Shown here piece after piece: positions 36,506 to 45,346 of a stretch of 64,000 nucleotides of DNA. The position numbers were made by a program, and so were the translations under genes. The notes beneath the pieces are model-generated. The model was not told the origin of the DNA. It was given only the letters and a program-made list of their open reading frames with translations, and made no database searches. The DNA is taken from contig NZ_SJZJ01000001.1 in the NCBI RefSeq assembly GCF_004337475.1, forward strand, positions 124,001 through 188,000, given 5' to 3'. Within the stretch, counting starts at the first letter, position 1. Each line of letters opens with the position of its first letter. Source of the DNA: Nocardioides jejuensis. GTDB taxonomy: Bacteria > Actinomycetota > Actinomycetes > Propionibacteriales > Nocardioidaceae.

Positions 36506-37656
36506 GGAAGGGGTACCTCTCGGTCGGACTCGGGCCGGTGCGGCAGGTGCACGCGCGGGACCGCGAAGGTCAGGAAGACGGTGATGACGAACCAGATCGC
36601 CAGCAGGGCGAAGACGATCGGTCCGGAGTAGAGGCCCGCGAGCACCATGCCGTAGCCGACGAGTGCAGCCCAGAGCCAGATGATCATCACGGCGCGTCGG
36701 TGGGAGTGGCCGATCTCCAGCATCCGGTGGTGCAGGTGCTGCTTGTCCGGGTGGTAGAACATCTGCCCCCGCCGCGTACGCCGGATCACCGCGAGCACCA
36801 GATCGGCGAAGGGGACGATCAGGATCGACAGCGGCAGCAGCACGGGCAGCAGCGTCGGCAACAGGCTGGCATCCGCGCCGTCACCGCCACGCGTCAGCGC
36901 CTCCGCCGGGAACTGGCCGGTCAGGGTCAGCGCAGAGGCCGCGAGGACGAGCCCCAGCAGCATCGATCCGCTGTCGCCCATGAAGAGGCGTGCCGGGTGG
37001 AAGTTGTGCGGGAGGAACCCGGCGCAGGCGCCGGCCAGCGCGGCACAGAGCAGGGCAGCAGTCGAGGCCAGCACCTGACCGTTGAGGTACGAGAGCTGGT
37101 AGCAGAAGAGCAGGAACGCGCTCGCACCGATGCCGACCACCCCGGCGGCGAGGCCGTCGAGGCCATCGACGAAGTTCACCGCGTTGACCGTCGCGACCAC
37201 CGTCACGACCGTCAGCAGCGAGGCGAGATCCGGCGGAAGCGCGAACTGGCCGATGCCCGGGAGCGGGAAGAACCGGTAGGTGACGCCGAACAGGATCAGC
37301 AGGCCGGCCGCCACGACCTGGCCGCCGAGCTTGGTCAGCGCGTCGAGCTCGAGAAGGTCGTCGAGGACGCCGATCGCGCAGATCAGTGCGCCTCCGGCGA
37401 GGACCACGCCGGCGTCGTGGAAGACGTTGCCAGGGTCCTTGGCGCTGAGGAACGGCAGGTGCCGGGCCACGAGGTACGCCGCCACGAGACCGCCGAGCAT
37501 CGCCACTCCCCCGAAGTACGGGATCGGGATGACGTGCATGTCGCGGCTGCGGACCTGGGCGACGGCGCCGGTGCGGAGCGCGATCTCGCGGGCGATGACG
37601 GTCAACAGGTAGGTCACCGATCCGGCGACCAGGAAGACGACGAGGTACTCGCGCAT
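36502..37656 (-). CDS. MraY/WecA-family undecaprenyl-phosphate sugar-1-phosphate transferase
   Basis: 384 aa, about 11 membrane helices. Catalytic Asp pair [18 protein letters not shown], the [15 protein letters not shown] motif and the cytoplasmic [15 protein letters not shown] loop identify the WecA/TagO branch, which loads GlcNAc-1-P onto decaprenyl/undecaprenyl phosphate for wall polymer linkage. The M. tuberculosis homologue at this spot (rfe/wecA) starts arabinogalactan linker synthesis. Start overlaps the tsaC stop as TGATG. Confidence 0.9.
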   Translation of the reverse strand: MREYLVVFLVAGSVTYLLTVIAREIALRTGAVAQVRSRDMHVIPIPYFGGVAMLGGLVAAYLVARHLPFLSAKDPGNVFHDAGVVLAGGALICAIGVLDDLLELDALTKLGGQVVAAGLLILFGVTYRFFPLPGIGQFALPPDLASLLTVVTVVATVNAVNFVDGLDGLAAGVVGIGASAFLLFCYQLSYLNGQVLASTAALLCAALAGACAGFLPHNFHPARLFMGDSGSMLLGLVLAASALTLTGQFPAEALTRGGDGADASLLPTLLPVLLPLSILIVPFADLVLAVIRRTRRGQMFYHPDKQHLHHRMLEIGHSHRRAVMIIWLWAALVGYGMVLAGLYSGPIVFALLAIWFVITVFLTFAVPRVHLPHRPESDREVPLP

Positions 37657-38339
37657 CAGCCCTCGTCGACGGCGTCGTCGGCGGGGATGGTGATTCCGAG
37701 CGGGCCGGTGACGGCGTTGAGCTGCTCGAGGCTGAGGGCGCCCAGGCGCAGCACCCGCGGGCGCTCTGGGTCGGTCGCGTCGATGATCGTGCTGGGCGTC
37801 GTGCCCGCCGAGGGGCCGCCATCGAGGAGGACGGTGATCTCGCTGCCGAGCATCTCCTCGGCGGCGTCCGCGTCGGTGGCGGCCGGGTGGCCGGTGAGGT
37901 TGGCCGAGCTGACCGCGAGTGGACCGGTGCGCTCCAGCAGCGCGATCGCCACCTCGTCGTCCGGCATCCGCACCGCGACGGTGCCCCGCGTGTCACCGAG
38001 GTCCCACTGCAGCGACTGCTGCTGGCGGAGGACGACGGTCAGGGCGCCGGGCCAGAACTCCTCGGTGAGCGCACGCACCCACTGCGGAACGCCGATGGCG
38101 AGCGCGTCGATCGTCGACGCCGCGCCGATCAGGACCGGCGGGGGCATCTCGCGGCCACGGCCCTTGGCCGCGAGCAGGCGGCGTACGGCGGCGGGGTCGA
38201 AGGCGTCGGCCCCGATGCCGTAGACGGTGTCGGTGGGAAGGACGACGAGCTCACCGCGGCGTACGGCGAGGGTGGCGGCCTCGAGGGCCTCCTCGCGCTC
38301 GGCTGGGTCGGTGACCGGGAAACGCTTCACGGGGGTCAT
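37656..38339 (-). CDS. tsaC: L-threonylcarbamoyladenylate synthase (TsaC/YrdC/Sua5)
   Basis: 227 aa. The YrdC fold is shown by [32 protein letters not shown] and [17 protein letters not shown]. It makes threonylcarbamoyl-AMP for the t6A37 modification of ANN-reading tRNAs. A C-terminal tail of about 40 residues is shorter than the Sua5 domain. It is coupled to prmC by a four-base overlap, the standard actinobacterial order. Confidence 0.94.
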   Translation of the reverse strand: MTPVKRFPVTDPAEREEALEAATLAVRRGELVVLPTDTVYGIGADAFDPAAVRRLLAAKGRGREMPPPVLIGAASTIDALAIGVPQWVRALTEEFWPGALTVVLRQQQSLQWDLGDTRGTVAVRMPDDEVAIALLERTGPLAVSSANLTGHPAATDADAAEEMLGSEITVLLDGGPSAGTTPSTIIDATDPERPRVLRLGALSLEQLNAVTGPLGITIPADDAVDEG

Positions 38340-39193
38340 CGTGCCAGTCGCGCCGTCAGGTAGCGCGCACGTCCTGCCATGTCGACATGATCGCGGACCT
38401 CACGCCAGCGGCCGGTCGCTGCAAAGACGGCAGGAGCCGACTCGCCCTGCACGTCGGCGTGCTCGGCACCCACGACTCCCCCGGGCTTCAGCAGCACGGC
38501 CGCGTGAGCCTCGAGGAGACGCATCGCGTCGAGGCCGTCGTCGCCGGAGAAGAGCGCCAGGTGCGGGTCGTGGTCGCGCGCCTCGACGGCGACGGACTCC
38601 CACGCCTCGAGCGGGATGTACGGCGGATTGCAGACGACCACGTCGACCGTGCCGGCCAGCTCCGCGAACGCCGCGAACGCATCGCCCTGACGCAGGTCGA
38701 CGCCCGTGCCGGCCAGGTTGCGACTGGCCCAGGCGTGCGCCGGTTCGTCGAGCTCGACGGCGTGGACCTCGGCGTCGGGCAGCTCGTCCTTGATCGACTT
38801 CGCGATCGCGCCCGATCCCGTGCACAGGTCGACGACCACCGGGCGCTCCCCTGCCAGCGCAGCATGCTCGATCGCCCAGCCGGCCAGCAGCTCGGTCTCC
38901 GGTCGCGGGGTGAAGACACCCGGACCGACCTGGAGGCTGACGTGCCGGAAGTACGCAACGCCTGTGAGGTGCTGGAGCGGCTCGCGGCTCTGGCGCCGGT
39001 GCAGCAGATCGTCGAGGGCATCCCACTCCCCTGCAGACATCTCGCGGCCACGGATGTCGAGGAGCTGGACCTCGGCCGGGTCGACCTGGAGCACGTGGGC
39101 GATCAAGAGGCGCGCGTCGGACTCCGGCGATTCGACGCCGGCCTCGGCAAGCCGGCGAGCGGCCTCGGCGAGCGTGGCGCGGATCCGGGTCAT
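38336..39193 (-). CDS. prmC: Release factor glutamine N5-methyltransferase
   Basis: 285 aa. N-terminal helical domain, SAM-binding [16 protein letters not shown] and the substrate motif [11 protein letters not shown]. It methylates the GGQ glutamine of release factors, and the RF1 gene is directly upstream (four-base overlap). Confidence 0.95.
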   Translation of the reverse strand: MTRIRATLAEAARRLAEAGVESPESDARLLIAHVLQVDPAEVQLLDIRGREMSAGEWDALDDLLHRRQSREPLQHLTGVAYFRHVSLQVGPGVFTPRPETELLAGWAIEHAALAGERPVVVDLCTGSGAIAKSIKDELPDAEVHAVELDEPAHAWASRNLAGTGVDLRQGDAFAAFAELAGTVDVVVCNPPYIPLEAWESVAVEARDHDPHLALFSGDDGLDAMRLLEAHAAVLLKPGGVVGAEHADVQGESAPAVFAATGRWREVRDHVDMAGRARYLTARLAR

Positions 39194-40260
39194 CCGAGCT
39201 CCTCCAGCCGGCTCTGCAGGTCGGCCTGAACACAGCTCTCCAGCACCGGGCCCAGCTCGCCGTCGAGGACGGTGTCGAGGTTGTACGCCTTGTAGCCCGT
39301 GCGATGGTCGGAGATCCGGTTCTCCGGGAAGTTGTAGGTGCGGATCCGCTCGGAGCGGTCCACGGTGCGGATCTGGCTCTTGCGGGCGGCGCTGGCCTCG
39401 CTCGCCGCCTGCTCCTCCGCGACGGCGAGCAGTCGGGCGCGCAGGATCCGCATCGCCGACTCCTTGTTCTGCAGCTGCGACTTCTCGTTCTGGCAGGACG
39501 CGACGATGCCCGTCGGCACGTGCGTGATGCGCACGGCGGAGTCGGTGGTGTTGACGCTCTGGCCGCCGGGGCCCGAGCTGCGGAAGACGTCGATGCGCAG
39601 GTCGTTGTCGTTGATCTCGACGTCGACCTGCTCAGCCTCCGGCATCACGAGTACGCCGGCGGCGCTGGTGTGGATCCGGCCGGCCGACTCGGTGGCGGGG
39701 ACACGCTGGACGCGGTGGACGCCGCCCTCGAACTTGAGCAGCGCATACGGGGCCTCGCCCGGCTCGGGCGTGCCCTTCGCCTTCACCACGGCCGTGACGG
39801 ACTTGTAGCCGCCCAGGTCGGACTCGTTGGCGTCGAGGATCTGGACGGACCACCCGTGGCGCTCGGCGTAGCGGGTGTACATCCGGAGCAGGTCGCCCGC
39901 GAAGAGCGCCGACTCCTCACCGCCCTCGCCCGACTTCACCTCGAGGATCGCGTCCTTGCCGTCGTTGGGGTCGCGCGGGACGAGCAGCTGCCGGAGCTTC
40001 TCGGCGACCTGGTCACGGCGCGACGCAGCTGCCTCCGCCTCGGCGGCGAACTCCGGGTCCTCGGCCGCCAGCTCGCGCGCCGCGTCGATGTCGTCACCGA
40101 GCTGCTGCCACTCCCGCCACGTGCGGACGATGGCCGACAGCTCGGCGTACCGCTGGTTGAGGCGCTTGGCGAGGGCCTGGTCGGCGTGGGTCGCGGGGTC
40201 GGCGAGCTGCTGCTCGAGCCGAGCATGCTCGGCAGCGAATCCCTCTACGGCGTCGAACAC
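39190..40260 (-). CDS. prfA: Peptide chain release factor 1
   Basis: 356 aa. The GGQ loop is in [18 protein letters not shown], and the codon-recognition motif region lies between residues 180 and 200 ([20 protein letters not shown]). It terminates at UAA and UAG. Preceded by the rpmE gene and a hairpin, as in many actinobacteria. Confidence 0.96.
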   Translation of the reverse strand: MFDAVEGFAAEHARLEQQLADPATHADQALAKRLNQRYAELSAIVRTWREWQQLGDDIDAARELAAEDPEFAAEAEAAASRRDQVAEKLRQLLVPRDPNDGKDAILEVKSGEGGEESALFAGDLLRMYTRYAERHGWSVQILDANESDLGGYKSVTAVVKAKGTPEPGEAPYALLKFEGGVHRVQRVPATESAGRIHTSAAGVLVMPEAEQVDVEINDNDLRIDVFRSSGPGGQSVNTTDSAVRITHVPTGIVASCQNEKSQLQNKESAMRILRARLLAVAEEQAASEASAARKSQIRTVDRSERIRTYNFPENRISDHRTGYKAYNLDTVLDGELGPVLESCVQADLQSRLEELG

Positions 40261-40303
40261 GGCGTACTCCTGCGGCTTGGGTCTCGAGACGAGGCGAAAT
40301 GAC

Positions 40304-40342
40304 GAGCGCCGGCCGCCCGCACGAATGCGGGGGCCGGCGCTC
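40304..40342. terminator. Hairpin between rpmE and prfA
   Basis: GAGCGCCGGC pairs with GCCGGCGCTC and CCCGCA with TGCGGG around a short loop. It can attenuate transcription from rpmE into prfA. Confidence 0.7.
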
Positions 40343-40350
40343 GGAAGCTG

Positions 40351-40557
40351 CTACTTCTTGCCGTAGCGAGCCTCGAACTTCGCGACGCGACCGCCGGTGT
40401 CGAGGATCTTCTGCTTGCCCGTGTAGAACGGGTGGCACTGCGAGCACACGTCCGAGTGGATCTTGCCCGAGGTCAGCGTGCTGCGGGTCTGGAACGACGC
40501 GCCGCAGGTGCAGGTGACGTCGGTGACGACGTACTCGGGGTGAATGTCCTTCTTCAC
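40351..40557 (-). CDS. rpmE: 50S ribosomal protein L31 (zinc form)
   Basis: 68 aa. Cys16, Cys18, Cys38 and Cys41 form the zinc site of the C+ type, and [21 protein letters not shown] is the conserved C terminus. A Zur-regulated Cys-less paralogue is usually found elsewhere in such genomes. The ATG has GGAG upstream. Confidence 0.97.
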   Translation of the reverse strand: MKKDIHPEYVVTDVTCTCGASFQTRSTLTSGKIHSDVCSQCHPFYTGKQKILDTGGRVAKFEARYGKK

Positions 40558-40667
40558 AACTTCTCCTGGGATTCAAGGGCTCCGGGTCGCCCGTCCGGAT
40601 GGACGTGCGTGAACCGGGACCAGCGGGCAATTCTGCCACCTCGGCCAAGCGGGGACCAAACCGGGCG

Positions 40668-42056
40668 TCAGACCACCACGCCGAGCAGCAGGACCATGAG
40701 CAGACCGGTGACCGACAGGACGGTCTCCATCGCCGACCACGACCGCAGCGTCTGGCCGACGGAGAGCCCGAAGTACTCCTTGACCAGCCAGAACCCGGCG
40801 TCGTTGACGTGCGAGAAGAAGACCGAGCCGGCGCCGATGGCGAGGACGACCAGGGAGGTCTCCCCCGACGACAGGCCGTCGACAAGACCGACCATGAGCG
40901 AGCTCGCCGTGATCGTGGCGACGGTCGCCGAGCCGGTGGCCAGACGGATCAGCACCGCGAGGACCCACGCGAGGAGCAGGACGGAGACGTTCGCTCCGGT
41001 GGCCCAGTCGGCGAGCATCGTGCCGATGCCGGTGTCGACGAGCACCTGCTTGAAGCCACCGCCGGCGGAGACGATGAGCAGGATGCCCGCGATCGCCGGC
41101 AGGGCACCCTCGACGACCTTGCCCACCTCGGCGCGCCCCATGCCGGCGCCACGGCCGAAGGTGAACATCGCGACGACGACCGCGATCAGCAGCGCGACCA
41201 GCGGCGTACCGAGGATGTCGAGCGTGCGGCGGGTGAGGTCGGTGGCGTCGTCGACGGTGATGTCCGCGATCGCCTTGGCCATCATCAGCGTGACCGGCAG
41301 CAGGACCGTCGCCATCGTCACGCCGAACGCCGGACGGCGGGCCGCCGCGGCAGCCTCGTCCGCGTCGAAGCGGGTGGGAGCCGGAACGACGACCCAGCGA
41401 CCGGCGAGGCGACCGAAGAGCGGACCGGCGACCACCACGGTCGGGACGGCCACGAGCACGCCGAACATCAGGGTGGTGCCCAGGTCGGCGCCGAGGGCGG
41501 AGATCGCGACGAGCGGACCCGGGTGCGGCGGGACGAGGCCGTGCATGGCCGAGAGGCCGGCGAGCGCGGGGATACCGACGGTCACCAGCGACAGCTGCGA
41601 GCGTCGGGCGACCAGATAGATCACCGGCATCAGCAGGACGAGCCCGATCTCGAAGAACATCGGCAGGCCGATGATCGCGCCGACGAGTGCCATGGCCCAC
41701 GGCAGCATGCGCGGCGAGGCATGACCGACGATCGTGTCGACGATCTGGTCCGCGCCGCCGGAGTCAGCCAGGAGCTTGGCGAACATCGCACCGAGCGCGA
41801 TCAGGATGCCGACTCCCGCGGCAGTGGTGCCGAAGCCCGTGGTGAAGCTGGCCAGGACGGCCTCGATCGGGACTCCGGAGACGATGCCGACCGTCAGGCC
41901 ACCGGCGATCAGGGCGAGGAACGGGTGGAGCTTCAGCCCCATGATCAGCACGACGATCAGCGCGATCGCGGTGAGGGCAGCGGTGACGAGCTGCCATCCC
42001 GGTGCGACCGGATCGATCAGTGGGGTCGTCGCCAGGGGCAGGACGAGCGCGGACAT
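40668..42056 (-). CDS. gntP: Gluconate:H+ symporter (GntP family)
   Basis: 462 aa with about 12-14 helices. Motifs: LIALGAMFAKLLADSGGADQI, GLPMFFEIGLVLLMPVIYLV and HVNDAGFWLVKEYFGLS, all typical of GntP. ATG 42056 shares its A with the gluconokinase stop (TGATG), so the two are coupled. Start region MSALVLPLATTPLIDPVAPGW leads into the first helix. It imports gluconate or a similar sugar acid. Confidence 0.93.
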   Translation of the reverse strand: MSALVLPLATTPLIDPVAPGWQLVTAALTAIALIVVLIMGLKLHPFLALIAGGLTVGIVSGVPIEAVLASFTTGFGTTAAGVGILIALGAMFAKLLADSGGADQIVDTIVGHASPRMLPWAMALVGAIIGLPMFFEIGLVLLMPVIYLVARRSQLSLVTVGIPALAGLSAMHGLVPPHPGPLVAISALGADLGTTLMFGVLVAVPTVVVAGPLFGRLAGRWVVVPAPTRFDADEAAAAARRPAFGVTMATVLLPVTLMMAKAIADITVDDATDLTRRTLDILGTPLVALLIAVVVAMFTFGRGAGMGRAEVGKVVEGALPAIAGILLIVSAGGGFKQVLVDTGIGTMLADWATGANVSVLLLAWVLAVLIRLATGSATVATITASSLMVGLVDGLSSGETSLVVLAIGAGSVFFSHVNDAGFWLVKEYFGLSVGQTLRSWSAMETVLSVTGLLMVLLLGVVV

Positions 42057-42601
42057 CAGATCTCCTTCTTCTCTGAAAACTTCTTGTCGGGGACGCGATG
42101 CGCGTCGACGTACTGCTGGACGAGGTCGTCGACCGGGAGGGCGACGTCGAGCACGAGGCCCCGCTCGTCGGGAGCGAGGGGCTCGAGGGTCGCGAACTGC
42201 GAGGTGAGCAGCGAGGACGGCATGAAGTGCCCCGGGCGACCGGCCTGGCGCGCCGCGATGACCTCCCGCGTGCCGTGCAGGTGCACGAACTCGACGCGAT
42301 GCACGTGGTGGCGCAGCTGGTCGCGGTAGCGACGCTTGAGCGCCGAGCAGGTCATGACACCGCCGGACAGCTCGTGCTCGTGCAGCCAGGTGCCGATCTT
42401 CTCGAGCCAGGGCCACCGGTCGTGGTCGTCGAGCGCGTGACCGGAGGCCATCTTCACGATGTTGGCCGCGGGGTGGAGGTCGTCCGCATCGGCGAACGGC
42501 ACCCGGAGACGCTGACTGAGTGCGGCACCCACGGTCGTCTTCCCTGATCCGGAGACACCCATGACCACGACGAGCGGCTGGGACTGCTGACCTGTCATCA
42601 C
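42056..42601 (-). CDS. Gluconokinase
   Basis: 181 aa P-loop kinase. Walker A GVSGSGKTT near residue 15, FADADDLHPAANIVKMASG (substrate site) and LKRRYRDQLR are characteristic. It makes 6-phosphogluconate for the pentose phosphate route. Either ATG at 42601 or 42598 may be used. It is the first gene of the unit and faces the GntR regulator across a palindrome. Confidence 0.94.
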   Translation of the reverse strand: MMTGQQSQPLVVVMGVSGSGKTTVGAALSQRLRVPFADADDLHPAANIVKMASGHALDDHDRWPWLEKIGTWLHEHELSGGVMTCSALKRRYRDQLRHHVHRVEFVHLHGTREVIAARQAGRPGHFMPSSLLTSQFATLEPLAPDERGLVLDVALPVDDLVQQYVDAHRVPDKKFSEKKEI

Positions 42602-42637
42602 TGCTTCCTCACGATGTGGCGGTGCTCACATCAGATC

Positions 42638-42656
42638 TCAAAGGTATGACCTTTGA
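42638..42656. promoter_or_regulatory. Perfect operator palindrome of the gluconate module
   Basis: TCAAAGGT (42638-42645) and ACCTTTGA (42649-42656) around ATG. It lies between gluconokinase and the divergent FCD-type regulator; a repressor bound here would govern both. The nearby TTGACA (42654-42659) might serve as the -35 of the regulator gene. Confidence 0.75.
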
Positions 42657-42718
42657 CAAGAGGTTGTTCAAATAAATCTGCTCTTTCGCGGCCGGCTCCT
42701 GCGTGCCACGCTGTCTCC

Positions 42719-43426
42719 ATGACCCGCTCCCCCGGCGCCCCCGCACTGCACGGCTCCGTGCTCGACGCCCTCGGTGCCGCCATCGCCGCAGGTCAGCTGG
42801 CCCCCGGCACCGTGCTCACGCTCGACTCGATCGGTCAGGAGTACGCCGTGTCGCGCAGCGTGGCGCGCGAGGCGGTCCGGGTCCTGGAGTCGATGGGGCT
42901 GATCGCTTCACGGCGTCGCGTGGGCCTGACTGTCCGCGAGCGGGGAGACTGGAACGTCTTCGACCCGCAGGTGATCCGCTGGCGCCTGGCCGGCGAGGAC
43001 CGGGTCGCGCAACTGCTCTCGCTCTCCGAGCTGCGCCTGGGCATCGAGCCCGTGGCAGCGCGCCTCGCGGCCACCCGGGCGACGCCGGAGCAGAGCCGCG
43101 CCCTCGGCGACGCCGTGCGCGACATGGAGATCCACGGCACCAGCGGGGCGCTCGAGGAGTTCCTGGCGAGCGACCAGCGCTTCCACCGGACCCTGCTCGA
43201 AGCGAGCGGCAACGAGATGCTCGCCTCGCTCGGCGAGATGGTTGCCGGGGTGCTCGAGGGGCGCACGCATCACGACCTGATGCCGCACCACCCCAAGCCG
43301 GAGGCGATCGCGCTGCACGATGCGGTCGCGCGCGCCGTGCGGACCGGGGATCCGGCACGCGCGGAGCAGGCAATGCGCGCGATCATCGACGAGTCCGCGC
43401 AGGCCATGGCCGACCTGCCCGAGTGA
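42719..43426 (+). CDS. GntR-family transcriptional regulator with FCD domain
   Basis: 235 aa. An N-terminal winged helix (LTLDSIGQEYAVSRSVAREAVRVLESMGL) and a C-terminal FCD effector domain with metal-type residues (ELRLGIEPVAARLAA, DQRFHRTLLEASGN, LHDAVARAVRTGD). FCD regulators commonly sense sugar acids; together with the divergent gntP/gluconokinase pair this is the probable gluconate repressor. Start ATG 42719; the longer frame would overlap the operator. Confidence 0.92.
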   Translation: MTRSPGAPALHGSVLDALGAAIAAGQLAPGTVLTLDSIGQEYAVSRSVAREAVRVLESMGLIASRRRVGLTVRERGDWNVFDPQVIRWRLAGEDRVAQLLSLSELRLGIEPVAARLAATRATPEQSRALGDAVRDMEIHGTSGALEEFLASDQRFHRTLLEASGNEMLASLGEMVAGVLEGRTHHDLMPHHPKPEAIALHDAVARAVRTGDPARAEQAMRAIIDESAQAMADLPE

Positions 43427-43460
43427 GGCAGGCGCGGCCACGGCCCACGCGGCGTACCCG

Positions 43461-45131
43461 TCAGAGGGACTGCAGCAGCTCGCGGTGGCGCGTGCCGGAG
43501 GCCGCGACGTCGACCGCGGGGAACTCCGTGGCGTCCGGGTCGCGACGGAGCCGGAGCTCCATGTTCGCCGTGCCGGCGAACTCCTCGAGGATGACCTCGT
43601 CGGTCTTCGACCCCGACTCGACCAGCGCGGTCGCGAGGATCGTCAGCGAGCCGCCGTTCTCGATGTTGCGGGCTGCGCCGAAGAACTTCTTCGGCGGGTA
43701 GAGCGCAGCCGCGTCGACGCCGCCGGACAGAAGACGACCTGACGGCGGGATGGCCAGGTTGTAGGCACGACCCAGGCGCGTGATGCCGTCCAGGAGTACG
43801 ACGACGTCGTGACCGAGCTCGACGAGGCGCTTGGCGCGCTCGATGGCGAGCTCGGCGACGATCGTGTGGTCGCTGGCCGGACGGTCGAACGTGCTGGCGA
43901 TGACCTCGCCCTTGACGCTGCGCTGGAAGTCGGTGACCTCCTCGGGGCGCTCGTCGATGAGGACGACCATGAGGTGGCACTCGGGGTTGTTGGTGGTGAT
44001 CGCGCCGGACATCGTCTGGAGGACGGTCGTCTTGCCGGCCTTTGGCGGGCTGACGATCAGGCCCCGCTGGCCCTTGCCGACGGGCGCAGCGGTGTCGATC
44101 GCCTTGCCCAGCGCCGTGCCGCCGTCGGTCTCGATGCGCAGGCGCTCGGTCGGGTGCAGCGGCGTGAGCTTCTCGAAGACGACCCGGTCCTTGGCCGTCT
44201 CGGGGTCGACGCCGTTGACGGAGTCGATGCGGACCATCGGGTTGAACTTCTCCTTGCGCTCGCCCTCGCGGGGCTGGCGCACCTGGCCGACGATCGCGTC
44301 GCCACGGCGCAGGCCGAGCTTGCGGACCAGGCTGAGGCTCACGTAGACATCGTCGGCGCCGGGCAGGTAGCCACTGGTCCGGACGAACGCGTAGTTGTCG
44401 AGCACGTCGAGGATGCCGGCAGCCGGCACCAGGACGTCGTCCTCGAGGATCGTGGTGTCGGGCTCGTTGCGGCCACGGGCACTGCGGTCACGCTCGCGAC
44501 CCCGGCGACGGCGGTTGGCGCCCTCGCCGTCCGCGTCGTCGCCCTGCTGCTGGTTCTGCTGGCCCTGGTTCTGCTGGCCCTGGTTCTGCTGGCGCTGCTG
44601 CTGGTTCTGCTGGCCGCCCTGGTTCTGCTGCCGCTGCTGCTGGCCCTGCTGGCCGCCCTGCTGGCGCTGGTTCTGGTTCTGCTGCCGACCGCCCTGCTCG
44701 GGCTGGTCCGCGGGCTTTGCGTCCGGGGTGTCGCCGTCCTGCGCGGGCTGAGCGCTGTCGCCCTGCGTCTGGTCTTCGGCGTTGCGGTTGCGGTTCCGGT
44801 TGCGGCGGTTGCGCGTCGGAGCCTGCTCGGCCTGCTCGCCGTCGGACTCCTGCTGCTCGGAAGCGGGCTTGGTCTCGGCGTTGGTCTCGAGCTGGCCTTC
44901 GGCCTTGGCGGCCTGGGGGGCACGCTCGCGAGCGGGCGCGGAGGCCTCGCTCTTCGGCGTACCGGCGCCCTGGATGGCGGCGACGAGGTCGGCCTTCTTC
45001 ATCGAGCTCGCGCCGGGGATCGAGAGGGCGCCAGCCATCGCCTTGAGGTCGGCGAGGAGCATGCCGTTGAGACCGGCGGGCTTCTTCTGCGCCGTCTTCT
45101 TGGCGGGCTTGGCTTCGGGTGATTCGGTCAC
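43461..45131 (-). CDS. rho: Transcription termination factor Rho with a long Gln/Asn-rich insert
   Basis: 556 aa. An N-terminal Rho_N helix bundle (LNGMLLADLKAMAGALSIPG), then a low-complexity insert from about 60 to 225: acidic and Ala-rich, Arg/Asn-rich (RNRRNRNRNRN, 108-118), a Gln/Asn/Gly block (149-196) and an Arg-rich end (RRRRGRERDRSARGR). The RNA-binding cold-shock domain and ATPase follow, with Walker A SPPKAGKT and the Q/R loops. Start is the GTG at 45131 with AAGGACC before it. Rho is a hexameric helicase ending transcripts; inserts are usual in actinobacteria, but a block this rich in Gln could drive condensation. DNA of the block is repetitive. Confidence 0.96.
   Translation of the reverse strand: MTESPEAKPAKKTAQKKPAGLNGMLLADLKAMAGALSIPGASSMKKADLVAAIQGAGTPKSEASAPARERAPQAAKAEGQLETNAETKPASEQQESDGEQAEQAPTRNRRNRNRNRNAEDQTQGDSAQPAQDGDTPDAKPADQPEQGGRQQNQNQRQQGGQQGQQQRQQNQGGQQNQQQRQQNQGQQNQGQQNQQQGDDADGEGANRRRRGRERDRSARGRNEPDTTILEDDVLVPAAGILDVLDNYAFVRTSGYLPGADDVYVSLSLVRKLGLRRGDAIVGQVRQPREGERKEKFNPMVRIDSVNGVDPETAKDRVVFEKLTPLHPTERLRIETDGGTALGKAIDTAAPVGKGQRGLIVSPPKAGKTTVLQTMSGAITTNNPECHLMVVLIDERPEEVTDFQRSVKGEVIASTFDRPASDHTIVAELAIERAKRLVELGHDVVVLLDGITRLGRAYNLAIPPSGRLLSGGVDAAALYPPKKFFGAARNIENGGSLTILATALVESGSKTDEVILEEFAGTANMELRLRRDPDATEFPAVDVAASGTRHRELLQSL
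44544..44687. repeat. Low-complexity CTG/TTC-rich tract encoding the Gln/Asn block of Rho
   Basis: The plus strand repeats units such as ctggttctgctg; on the coding strand this is CAG, AAC and GGC codons giving QQNQ, QNQGG and similar motifs for 48 residues. Slippage could change its length between strains. Confidence 0.8.
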
Positions 45132-45346
45132 GTGAGGTCCTTCCCACACGTCGGGCGCCGCACTCAGAGGCGGCGTCGTGAGGTGATTCCGTCGCACGCA
45201 GGCGCCGGTCGGCGCCGTCGAACGGCGGAGAGGATGCCCTCGGCCTCAGCGGCCGGCGGGCGGGGCGCCCCGCAGATCAGGGACGCGTTGCCACAGTAAC
45301 ACCGGTGGTTTCCAGTGCGTGGGCGGACCGCCAGACGAACGCTGCG
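45132..45346. other. Leader region of rho
   Basis: About 215 bp between the repeat-protein stop and the rho GTG. It has several GC-rich short hairpins (around GGCGCCGGTCGGCGCC at 45202-45217) but no ORF. A long leader fits autoregulated rho genes; no specific element can be named. Confidence 0.4.

Noticed and set aside
40304..40342. Attenuator specific for L31 autoregulation
   Set aside because: The hairpin is downstream of rpmE, so it can only affect read-through into prfA.
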